From positions 1-52,994 of the forward strand of contig CALLLS010000028.1 in the NCBI GenBank assembly GCA_938008215.1: DNA of 52,994 nucleotides, read 5' to 3'. Both the position numbers and the translations under genes were made by a program. The first letter of the stretch is position 1, and each line of letters begins with the position of its first letter. Of the stretch, positions 1-7,179 are shown in pieces. Origin of the DNA: an uncultured Verrucomicrobiales bacterium. GTDB lineage: Bacteria > Verrucomicrobiota > Verrucomicrobiia > Verrucomicrobiales > Akkermansiaceae. The notes beneath the pieces were generated by a model. It ran no database searches. It was not told the origin of the DNA and worked only from the letters and a program-made list of their open reading frames with translations.

Positions 1-1
1 C

Positions 2-1165
2 TCACAAGCAGACCAAGCGGCGTTATCAACATATGGCCAAACAAGGTCTTACATCGTTTCCTCAGGAACTACAGGCAAGCATGCAGGGATGCACGACATC
101 GGCGTCTACACCAAGAATACCAGCAACCCCATCGATTATAAATCATCTGATTTACAGCGGAAGTTGGAGGTGCAACCCATTAAGGAAGGGAAAATTACTG
201 TAGAGCATAAAGACTTAGGAAAAAAATTATACATTTCTGGTCAAGTGAGTGGTGATAAATTAGAATTAAAGCAGATTAAAATACCTAAGCACATGCAAGG
301 AAAAGGGATTTCAAATCAATTATACAGGAGATTATTTGAAGAAGTAGGGCCAGGCATTAAAACAGTTGAATCCACATTAGTATTAAGTAACAGAAAAGTG
401 TATAATAAAGGTATAAACAGAGGCTTATCGCCTGTTGAGGCCGCAGCTTCCACTCCAGGTGCTAGCGCACGAAGCGCACTAGGTTTCACTCAGCATACCT
501 ATGATCCGAATAATAGTAAATTAACTTCGACCAGACCCACTCCCGTCACTTTGCCAGAGAAGGCGGATGTTAAGAGTATGAATCAGCCGTCATCTTTAGA
601 GGGACAGCTGAGAATCAGTCGTAGAAAAGAAGGTGCGCATAAAGCAATGGAATTAGTGAAAGTTCCAGCGTACTATGATAGTGCTCAATCAGGTATGCGT
701 GCAGCTGATAAACTAGGTGAAACGGTTAAATTCGGCAGCCATGTAGCTACTAAAACAGACTATTACTTATCGAGCAAATTTGTGCCTGGAGAGTTTCATG
801 AATTTATTGTGCCTAACAGTAAGGGTGGGGTAACTAGAGTTATAGCATCCACAGGTGAAGTAGGAAGAGCAGACACTGATGCCGCCTTAAGGTCATTAAG
901 AAAAAGAATAGGAGATAGTGAACAAGTAACAGTATTAACTGGTGGTCACGGCTTAAAAGGTGGACTGATAAAGCCTGACTTAAATGAAACAATAGGTGAT
1001 GTAGATACGTTTCTAAATAAAGGTAAGACTGACGTATATGATATGAGTGTTGCGCCCGCCAAGGCGCTTCATAGTCTTCTTGATAAAGGTGGAACAATTA
1101 TAACAAGTATTTGTAATGGCGAGGCGTGTTTAAAAAATTCACTACGTTTTTTTGAAAAAAAATGA
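2..1165 (+). CDS. C-terminal part of a large toxin-like protein (GNAT-like segment plus caspase-like His/Cys tail), cut by left edge
   Basis: The reading frame is open from base 2, so the gene begins left of the window; the first in-frame ATG (89) is probably internal. Counting from that Met, residues 45-115 contain a GNAT-like acetyl-CoA loop (HMQGKGISNQLYRRL). The last 80 residues carry GGHG (His287) followed about 55 residues later by ICNGEACL (Cys342, Cys347). That order and spacing resembles the His-Cys dyad of caspase/CHAT-fold peptidases and tails I associate with RHS/polymorphic toxins. A linker rich in Ser, Pro and Ala separates the two parts. Fold and toxin role are inference; the catalytic pair is only a motif match. 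No obvious immunity gene follows, since lexA is next. The DNA is AT-rich like the T4SS operon downstream. Confidence 0.5.
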   Translation, partial: SQADQAALSTYGQTRSYIVSSGTTGKHAGMHDIGVYTKNTSNPIDYKSSDLQRKLEVQPIKEGKITVEHKDLGKKLYISGQVSGDKLELKQIKIPKHMQGKGISNQLYRRLFEEVGPGIKTVESTLVLSNRKVYNKGINRGLSPVEAAASTPGASARSALGFTQHTYDPNNSKLTSTRPTPVTLPEKADVKSMNQPSSLEGQLRISRRKEGAHKAMELVKVPAYYDSAQSGMRAADKLGETVKFGSHVATKTDYYLSSKFVPGEFHEFIVPNSKGGVTRVIASTGEVGRADTDAALRSLRKRIGDSEQVTVLTGGHGLKGGLIKPDLNETIGDVDTFLNKGKTDVYDMSVAPAKALHSLLDKGGTIITSICNGEACLKNSLRFFEKK

Positions 1166-1216
1166 GTTGATTTCATTTGGGGTTGGTGAAATGTTCAAAA
1201 AACTACTTGCCATGTG

Positions 1217-1224
1217 AACATGTT
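1217..1224. promoter_or_regulatory. Possible LexA operator (AACATGTT palindrome) upstream of lexA
   Basis: An 8-bp perfect palindrome lies in the sequence GTGAACATGTTAT, about 20 bases before the lexA start codon. LexA proteins usually repress their own gene from a palindrome in this position. It does not match the GAAC-N4-GTTC or TGTTC-N4-GAACA boxes well, so the assignment is weak. Confidence 0.25.
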
Positions 1225-1244
1225 ATTTTTACTGTGGTGTGCAT

Positions 1245-1862
1245 ATGAGTAAAGAACTTACGAATCGTCAGAAAGAATTGCTAGATTTTCTTAAGTCTGA
1301 ATTTTCCAACACGGGAATTATGCCTTCCACCCGTGAGATTCAGGCGCACTTTGGGTTTAAGTCTCAGACGGCCGCGATGGGGCATCTCAGAGCATTAGAG
1401 AAAAAAGGAGTCATACAGCGCCTTGCCGGTAAAGCCCGTGCTGTTATTTTTCCAGAAAGCTTAGATCGTGAAGAAATTGTGGACATTCCACTTTATGGTA
1501 GCATCGCAGCGGGTTATGCTGACGATGCTACAGAGCAGAGGGAGGCTGTCGTTTCGGTGGATGTGAGGTCTCTCGGACTTTCTCATTCGCGCTCTGACAA
1601 GCGCTTTGCTCTCAAGGTGCGTGGGGAATCAATGATTGATGCTCATATCTGTGATGGAGATACGGTAATACTTGAGCAAAGAGAACCAAGGCACGGTGAC
1701 GTGGTGGCTGCTCTCATTGATGGAGAGTCTACGCTAAAGCGCTACATTATGGACGAGGGAAGACCATACTTAAAGGCGGAGAACGAAAGCTATCCAGACC
1801 TTATCCCTCTCAATGAGATGTCCTCGCAAGGAGTAATGGTGGGCTTACTGAGACAGTTCTAA
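1245..1862 (+). CDS. lexA: LexA repressor, SOS-response regulator and self-cleaving protease
   Basis: Transcriptional repressor of SOS DNA-damage genes that inactivates itself when stimulated by RecA filaments. Residues 1-65 form the winged-helix DNA-binding domain (TNRQKELLDFL, then MPSTREIQAHFGFKS). The C-terminal S24 peptidase domain shows the Ala-Gly cleavage site in SIAAGYADD (A89-G90), the nucleophile Ser129 in RGESMID and the general base Lys165 in STLKRY. Length is 205 aa, normal for LexA. ATG at 1245 is preferred; an in-frame GTG at 1239 would add two residues. There is no Shine-Dalgarno. It stands alone, between the toxin-like gene and a 600-base non-coding stretch. Confidence 0.95.
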   Translation: MSKELTNRQKELLDFLKSEFSNTGIMPSTREIQAHFGFKSQTAAMGHLRALEKKGVIQRLAGKARAVIFPESLDREEIVDIPLYGSIAAGYADDATEQREAVVSVDVRSLGLSHSRSDKRFALKVRGESMIDAHICDGDTVILEQREPRHGDVVAALIDGESTLKRYIMDEGRPYLKAENESYPDLIPLNEMSSQGVMVGLLRQF

Positions 1863-2042
1863 AATATCGGGGTGAATTTACTGAACCAACCCTTTCAAGG
1901 AGCATAAAGGCATATTACCTTTGTGAAGATAGAGTGTAAGCATTGTATGTTGGTAAAATGTGGAGCTAATCATCAGGGTCATCTGCTAGAGGGGTTATTG
2001 GGGTAGAGCTTCTTGCGATCGTAAAAGGCAAAGTAAGATTTG

Positions 2043-2285
2043 AGGTCTGTAAGACCGATAGGTAAGTGGAAAATTTTACATAACGCGACATTTTTTATAA
2101 GTGGAGGATTCATCGAATTTCCCCTACCGCTTCGCCATATAATACAAGCAAATTGGGTAGGGCGGTTTTAGACAAAACCGCCGTTTCTAAGGGAGGATTT
2201 GCTCGTGATAATTTTTTTGTCATGTCGTGTGGGGAAACATAGACAAAATCAATCCTTCAGGCTTATCTTCCGACCTTACAGACCT
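2043..2285. repeat. Inverted repeat flanking the MITE-like copy
   Basis: AGGTCTGTAAG at 2043-2053 is matched by its exact reverse complement CTTACAGACCT at 2275-2285. The similarity continues inward with mismatches for about 12 more bases (to ~2065 and ~2262). The arms enclose the MITE-like element, so this could be an older hairpin or element into which the smaller one inserted. Confidence 0.55.
2083..2230 (+). mobile_element. MITE-like structured repeat, copy 1
   Basis: This ~148-bp element recurs in opposite orientation at 22609-22749, with about a dozen differences over the best ~120 aligned bases by eye. The ends are short inverted repeats, ACGCGACA (2083-2090) and TGTCGTGT (2223-2230), with one mismatch. 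Inside are a GGCGGTTTT/AAAACCGCC hairpin (2161-2182) and a partly decayed GGAGGATTC hairpin (2103-2120). No coding capacity and no clear target duplication. Best described as a non-autonomous MITE/REP-like sequence; a structured RNA is possible. Confidence 0.65.
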
Positions 2286-2293
2286 TGTAATAA

Positions 2294-2327
2294 CAGATAC
2301 AGGGCTAATGCCCAGTGCCGGTATCTG
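2294..2327. repeat. Nested hairpin
   Basis: CAGATAC (2294-2300) pairs with GTATCTG (2321-2327) and encloses a smaller GGGC/GCCC hairpin (2302-2313). There is no T-run after it, so it is not a typical terminator. Confidence 0.45.
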
Positions 2328-2462
2328 ACCGCCCATATAAGGGCTCAAGAATGACTAATTCTCTCTAGTTAGATTATCCTGCGCTAACCAGTATCAAAAT
2401 TTAAAGGCGGATTGAAAACAGTTTGCCTTTTAAGTTTTCAATATTTTATGAATAACTAAGTT

Positions 2463-3161
2463 GTGATTTGGTGTTTACATGGAAATATTGGTTTAGCAGC
2501 TGACTGGGATATACTGAATCAACATGAGTCTAGCCCATTTAAGGGGCAAACCATAAGAAAAGTAGACCTTTGGCGCTATCAAGAATGTCGGTCTATTGGA
2601 TTAGAAGAATTTGGAGAGATCTTTGCTTCTGAAGTAGCAGCACAAGATGACGAGCCGTATCTGATAGGCTATTCGATGGGGGGGCGACTAGCTCTTCATG
2701 CGCTTTTAGCGAAACCCGATTTATGGAAGAGTGTGACATTGATTTCCACTCATCCAGGGCTTAAAACAGAAAAGGAAAGAGGAAGGCGCAGAGCCTCTGA
2801 TGCGGTATGGAGCACAAAGGCATTAAAAATGGAATGGGGGGGATTCCTTAACGAATGGAACTCTCAGGAAGTGTTGAACAGCGTCGCTAAGGGATTAGCG
2901 AATAGGCATTTACTCCAGCCTCGCTCACAAGCCATAGCTCGGGCATTTAACGCGTGGTCGCTGGGTAATCAGAAGGACCTCAGTGAGATGGTTTCTAAAG
3001 TAAACTGTCCCGTAAAAGCTATCACAGGAGAAAGAGATTACAAATATACAAAACTATCCAAAGGCTTCAACTTCTCTGATATGGAAACATTCGTAATCAA
3101 AAATGCTGGTCACCGAACGTTATGGGATAATCCGGAAGAATACTTTGATCGCTTTCCGTAA
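2463..3161 (+). CDS. menH: Alpha/beta hydrolase, MenH-like (probable SHCHC synthase)
   Basis: Alpha/beta-hydrolase fold protein resembling MenH, which removes pyruvate from SEPHCHC to give SHCHC in menaquinone synthesis. The oxyanion motif LHGNIG is at residues 5-10, the nucleophile elbow GYSMGG has Ser71, the acid is Asp192 in TGERD and the base is His217 in NAGHRTLW. The segment STHPGLKTEKERGRRR is the Arg-rich stretch typical of MenH. At 232 aa it is slightly short and begins almost at the first strand with a GTG codon; a stop lies two codons upstream, so no longer start exists. No other men genes adjoin, but menG/ubiE lies at 50.9 kb. A generic esterase remains possible. Confidence 0.65.
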   Translation: MIWCLHGNIGLAADWDILNQHESSPFKGQTIRKVDLWRYQECRSIGLEEFGEIFASEVAAQDDEPYLIGYSMGGRLALHALLAKPDLWKSVTLISTHPGLKTEKERGRRRASDAVWSTKALKMEWGGFLNEWNSQEVLNSVAKGLANRHLLQPRSQAIARAFNAWSLGNQKDLSEMVSKVNCPVKAITGERDYKYTKLSKGFNFSDMETFVIKNAGHRTLWDNPEEYFDRFP

Positions 3162-3298
3162 AGCGCACCTAAGATAAAGAGTTTGCTTTTGGTTCACTTC
3201 GTTATGAGGAAAGCTCTATATTAGGAATCTATCATTTTTTATGGGAATATTATTTTCTTTCTATTTGCTTAGGCATATGGTGTTAAAGTAATTCATAT

Positions 3299-3982
3299 AT
3301 GGCTAAAAAAGAACAAAGTAATAATGCCGCTCTAAATCCCTACTTAGAGGCGAGGCGGGAGTGGAATGAGCGTTACGGTAGTTATATTTCTCAGGCGAAA
3401 ACATGGAAGGTTATTGCGCTTGTTTGTCTTGGGCTAGCGGCAATTTCTGTGTTAGGGGCACTATCAGTAGCGAAAAGACCTCAGTTTAAGCCTTACATCG
3501 TAGAGGTTGATAAACTAGGAACAGTGAGAAATGTCACCATGGCTGCGAATCTCAAGGAAGTGACTCCTATGCAGATGAAAGCTCATCTTAAGAGTTGGAT
3601 AATTGATGCCAGAAGTATTTGGAGTGACCCAAATGCACAGAAACATTCATATAGGCAGGTATTTGGTTCATTAAGTAATAACGCACCAAGTTTTAACTTC
3701 GTGCAACAGGAGCTCCGAAAGCGTTGGGAAGCAGAGAATAAAGAAGTCGTTACTGTGGAAATTATAGGTCAACCCTTAAGCCTCGGTAAAAATAGCTGGC
3801 AAATGGAATGGCGAGAAATCTTTAAGTCTGCACGTGGATCTGTAGTGAGGGAGGAAATTTGGAAGGGATATATAACTGTCAAGGTGGATGGGAACCCCAC
3901 AGAGGCTAGTATTATGTCGAACCCACTCGGCATATATATCCAGACAGTAGACTGGGCATTGCAATCTACTAAGGAACTCTAA
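3299..3982 (+). CDS. trbF: VirB8/TrbF-type inner-membrane T4SS protein
   Basis: Bitopic inner-membrane component of type IV secretion systems; the periplasmic NTF2-like domain links the core complex to the inner membrane. A cytosolic N-terminus with the TrbF-like NPYLEARREWNERYG, one TM helix at residues 37-57, then a periplasmic domain ending in NPLGIYIQTVDWALQ, a hallmark of TrbF. Length 227 aa is typical. First gene of a one-way operon; trbG follows after 11 bases. No Shine-Dalgarno; the ATG sits in an AT-rich context. Conjugation-type (Trb) rather than VirB-type by these motifs. Confidence 0.85.
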   Translation: MAKKEQSNNAALNPYLEARREWNERYGSYISQAKTWKVIALVCLGLAAISVLGALSVAKRPQFKPYIVEVDKLGTVRNVTMAANLKEVTPMQMKAHLKSWIIDARSIWSDPNAQKHSYRQVFGSLSNNAPSFNFVQQELRKRWEAENKEVVTVEIIGQPLSLGKNSWQMEWREIFKSARGSVVREEIWKGYITVKVDGNPTEASIMSNPLGIYIQTVDWALQSTKEL

Positions 3983-3993
3983 TTCTAAAAGCC

Positions 3994-5184
3994 ATGAAGA
4001 TAGTTACATTCTTAGCACTTACATTAGCTCTTAGCTTTTCTCAAGAATTTGATAATAATGGATTACCTATGGGATTCCAAGCGAAAGCTAATAAGCTCAT
4101 CAAAACCCCTCTCAATTCTAGTAATTCCTTGAGGCAAGTAGTTACACCTAAGGATGAGAGCATAGAGATAGATAAAGTCAAAAGTGCAATAGAGACTATG
4201 CCAGCTGGCAAATATCTCAGTGTGCCTCTTAATAATGACCTTTATCTGAGTCTTACTAAGGGCACCCAAGGTGAAGCAGCTTTACGCCAAGTACGTGAAT
4301 GGGAGCAAAACGGAGCACCACCTCAAATTAACTATAATGGAGAAATACGTTATACCCTCGGTTCAGGAACTCCACTTGTGATCGTGAAGACTTCCAATCT
4401 AAGTGATATAAAATTTCAAGAAGGAGAAGAAATTATAGATATCCTCATGGGTGACTCTGTACGCTGGGAGATATTACACACTACGGAGGGCGAAGGTGAC
4501 AGAAGGACTCCTCACATCGTTGTTAAAGCAAAAAAACCTGGTATTACTACCTCCTTAATTGTCTCGACTAATTTCCGGCTTTATCGAATTCAGCTTGCGA
4601 GCTCCGCTATTTTCGACACTCCAACAGTGAGCTTTAATTTCCCCGAACGCCCAGATCTTCTTGAGAAGCAGGCCAAAGAAGCAATGACAGCATTTAATCA
4701 ACAGCAATTTTCTAGAGAAAAAGAAAAGCTAATTAAGCAGTACGAAGAAAAGCTTAAAAACCAAGATTCGCGATTACTCACTTTAGAAGAGCAAATTGCG
4801 GTAGCTAACGCGAGTGTGCAGGAGGACAAGAAGCTTGAGAGAATTACTAACAATAAGTCGATCACTCACAATCCAGCTGAGCTGGACTTTAATTATGTGA
4901 TTAAAAAAAGCCGGTTCAGTAAAAGCCCTCTCTGGATGCCTACTCAAGTTTACAATGATGGGACGAGAACATATATCGTAATCCCTGAAATATCCCGAGT
5001 AACTGAAATTCCTATCTTACTCATGCGCTATAACGGTGAAGATGAATTAGTTAACTATCGAGTGGCTGGAGACCGATACATCGTAGATAGGATTTTTGAA
5101 GAGGCTAGTTTGCTTACTGGCGTTGGTAGAAATCAAAAGAAGGTTGTTATCAAGTATAATGGCGCTCTCAGATATGGGGGCTAA
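3994..5184 (+). CDS. trbG: VirB9/TrbG-type T4SS core-complex protein
   Basis: Periplasmic/outer-membrane core-complex subunit of type IV secretion. A signal peptide covers roughly residues 1-16. An N-terminal VirB9 beta domain follows (around PLVIVKTSNLSDIKF and VVKAKKPGITTSLIV). The C-terminal domain (LWMPTQVYNDGTRTYIVIPE, then VNYRVAGDRYIVDRIFEEA) has the W-P-x(2)-V-Y-x-D-G pattern of VirB9. Between them, residues ~220-275 are charged and probably coiled coil, making the protein (396 aa) longer than usual for the family. Operon spacing 11 bases upstream and 8 downstream. Confidence 0.85.
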   Translation: MKIVTFLALTLALSFSQEFDNNGLPMGFQAKANKLIKTPLNSSNSLRQVVTPKDESIEIDKVKSAIETMPAGKYLSVPLNNDLYLSLTKGTQGEAALRQVREWEQNGAPPQINYNGEIRYTLGSGTPLVIVKTSNLSDIKFQEGEEIIDILMGDSVRWEILHTTEGEGDRRTPHIVVKAKKPGITTSLIVSTNFRLYRIQLASSAIFDTPTVSFNFPERPDLLEKQAKEAMTAFNQQQFSREKEKLIKQYEEKLKNQDSRLLTLEEQIAVANASVQEDKKLERITNNKSITHNPAELDFNYVIKKSRFSKSPLWMPTQVYNDGTRTYIVIPEISRVTEIPILLMRYNGEDELVNYRVAGDRYIVDRIFEEASLLTGVGRNQKKVVIKYNGALRYGG

Positions 5185-5192
5185 ATGAAATA

Positions 5193-5654
5193 ATGATGAA
5201 ATTTCAGAATTTTATGTGGAGTGATTTGCGCCAATTCAAAGCAATAATTACAGTGCTTGTAACGGCGCTCTCTCTTATTTCCTGCACTACTGTAGGCAGC
5301 ACTGAAAGGGTGAATTTTTCAGTGCAAGCTTGCGAAAACATCTCTTCTGAAATTACAAGAAACATAAAGGAATATCCGGATACGATTTACGCTCCTGGAG
5401 GGAAACCACTTTTTGAAGCTATTGCTGATAGTTTAGCAAATAAGGGGTTAGATGTTAGAACGAGTAATAAGAGAACTTTTTTTTTAGCTAGAAATAACGG
5501 ATTTTTTACGATAAAAACAGGTATGTATAATTTATCAGAAGCTTTGGTGATCATTAATTCTCCGTATTTTAAAGTAAGTCAGCTGTTTGATTCTGAAAAT
5601 GGAACACCTACTAGTAAGCAGTCACTCCTCTTAAAACCTCTCAAAAACAATTAA
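5193..5654 (+). CDS. Small T4SS-associated lipoprotein (TrbH/VirB7-position)
   Basis: Predicted outer-membrane lipoprotein. A hydrophobic segment (residues 17-29) ends in the lipobox LSLISC with Cys31 as the lipidated residue. The mature part is 120 aa and has no motif I recognise. Its place between trbG and trbI matches TrbH, a lipoprotein in trb operons, and the role of VirB7 in stabilising VirB9; that functional link is inferred from order. The N-terminus before the hydrophobic stretch is long, and an internal Met (residue 2 or 8) could be the true start. trbI begins on the base after its stop. Confidence 0.6.
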   Translation: MMKFQNFMWSDLRQFKAIITVLVTALSLISCTTVGSTERVNFSVQACENISSEITRNIKEYPDTIYAPGGKPLFEAIADSLANKGLDVRTSNKRTFFLARNNGFFTIKTGMYNLSEALVIINSPYFKVSQLFDSENGTPTSKQSLLLKPLKNN

Positions 5655-7115
5655 ATGTCTGACAAATTATTAAATCAAGATATTGATCCTGAAAAAGGGG
5701 TGAAACGCCTTAATGCCAAACCTCTATATATTGTTATTGTTATCGGGTTAATAGCATTTTTCATTCTAATATTTTCCATTTTCAGCAAACAGAAAAAGGA
5801 TATTAAGACTGCTGAAGAAGCAGATGACCAAGAGGAGGTAAAGGCTGACTTAGATGTAGCAGAAAGAATTGTAACAGATGGTCCGATTAGAAATTATAAT
5901 AGACCTACTAATACCACCACGAGAGGCGGAAATAGAGTTCCCCTTAGTCCAGACGGTTCTGACCCTAGTTTGAATGGTAATGAATCAGAGCTTGTCAAAT
6001 CGCTCATGTTGCGGATTCAAGATTTGGAAGGCGAAGGTAAGACCACAGGAGGCTTAAGAGAACGAATTCCTACTGAAGAAGAACTAGCTGTTGCAAACAG
6101 CTCTATGAGAATTTCGTTTTCTAGTAAAGGTTCTGAAAGCAGTAAAAATGGGAATGATAACAATACACAAAGTTCTAGGATTGCGGTGAATGATACAGAT
6201 CAAGCGCAGATTAAAGAAGAGAATGATGATTTAAGAAAAGAAATAGAGAGGTCGAGGAGAAGGGAGCTAGGCATTGATGAGAATGGAAATCCTGTTTTGC
6301 CTGTAAATCCCTTTACAGACTCCGACCCAATATTAGGTGAATCTAGGGAGGAGGGTGCTGCTATGGCAGCTTATGAGAGTAGAGGAGAAGACGGATCGGT
6401 GATCCTACCATTCAAGGTTCAAGATCCAGTTACTCACTTAGAATTAAAAGCTGGGAGTATAATAAATGCAACTTTGATTAATGGTATTAATACGGACTTA
6501 GAAGGAACAACAATTGCACAAATTAGTTCTAATATTTACGACTCTCATTCTGGTCAGCATCTTTTAATACCTCAAGGGGCAAAACTATTAGGCGAGTATG
6601 GCTCTTCGCAAAGCTTTGGCGATACACGAGTAGGTGTTACATGGAACAGGTTGATTTTTCCTAATGGGAAAAGTCTAACATTAGGGTCGATGGCAGGTGG
6701 TGATACTCAAGGATACTCAGGATTAAGAGATAAGGTTAATAATCATTACCTCAAAATTTATGGAGGAGCATTGGCTCTCTCGGGTGTTACCACAGCTGTA
6801 GCAACGGCTGGCAATGCAAATAATGTTGCCGTGGGTAATCAGAATGTCACACAAACGGCACAGCAGGAGGTGGCTCTTAATCTAGGGAGGTTAATGACAC
6901 AGCAATTACAACAGTCTTTAAATATTGAGCCTACAATTATCATTAGACCAGGAAAAAGGGTAGCCTTGATCGTGACTCAAGATCTAACATTTGAAGAGGA
7001 GCATACAGACCACCTTCATTTTAATGGAGCTTATCAGCCTAATAGCCAAAACGCTTACTTTGACCCATCAATGGGCGTTACTGCTAGGAAGCCATATAAA
7101 GAATACTCTAAGTAG
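5655..7115 (+). CDS. trbI: VirB10/TrbI-type T4SS core-complex protein
   Basis: Spans both membranes and couples cytoplasmic energy to the outer-membrane channel in T4SS. A short cytosolic N-terminus, one TM helix (residues 24-44), a long low-complexity charged and Asn/Ser-rich periplasmic linker to about residue 255, then the VirB10 beta-barrel domain. That domain is recognisable from LKAGSIINATLINGINTDL, LLIPQGAKLLGEY, GVTWNRLIFPNGKSL and PGKRVALIVTQDL. Length 486 aa is normal. Starts immediately after the lipoprotein gene, so translation is probably coupled; 64 bases separate it from the next gene. Confidence 0.9.
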   Translation: MSDKLLNQDIDPEKGVKRLNAKPLYIVIVIGLIAFFILIFSIFSKQKKDIKTAEEADDQEEVKADLDVAERIVTDGPIRNYNRPTNTTTRGGNRVPLSPDGSDPSLNGNESELVKSLMLRIQDLEGEGKTTGGLRERIPTEEELAVANSSMRISFSSKGSESSKNGNDNNTQSSRIAVNDTDQAQIKEENDDLRKEIERSRRRELGIDENGNPVLPVNPFTDSDPILGESREEGAAMAAYESRGEDGSVILPFKVQDPVTHLELKAGSIINATLINGINTDLEGTTIAQISSNIYDSHSGQHLLIPQGAKLLGEYGSSQSFGDTRVGVTWNRLIFPNGKSLTLGSMAGGDTQGYSGLRDKVNNHYLKIYGGALALSGVTTAVATAGNANNVAVGNQNVTQTAQQEVALNLGRLMTQQLQQSLNIEPTIIIRPGKRVALIVTQDLTFEEEHTDHLHFNGAYQPNSQNAYFDPSMGVTARKPYKEYSK

Positions 7116-7179
7116 TTAATATCGATTAACTAATAGACGGAGTTTAATAATTTGTAAGACAACTCAAACATAAAAAATA

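Larger units (their letters stand above)
1863..2462. other. 600-base non-coding stretch with nested inverted repeats
   Basis: No convincing coding frame on either strand. It contains a MITE-like element (2083-2230), an outer inverted repeat around it (2043-2285) and a further nested hairpin (2294-2327), each listed separately. The first 200 bases after lexA hold no structure I can support. Confidence 0.6.

Noticed and set aside
840-1097. 85-codon minus-strand frame opposite the toxin-like gene
   Set aside because: Shadow frame with low-complexity Leu/His composition and no family match.
1191-1205. TGTTC-N4-GAACA type LexA box near TGTTCAAAAAACTA
   Set aside because: The second half-site does not match.
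1913-2030. Translation resembling a GIY-YIG nuclease start (YYLCEDRV...ALYVGK)
   Set aside because: Two in-frame stops, only ~40 codons, and no later GIY-YIG residues; coincidence or very old decay cannot be told apart.
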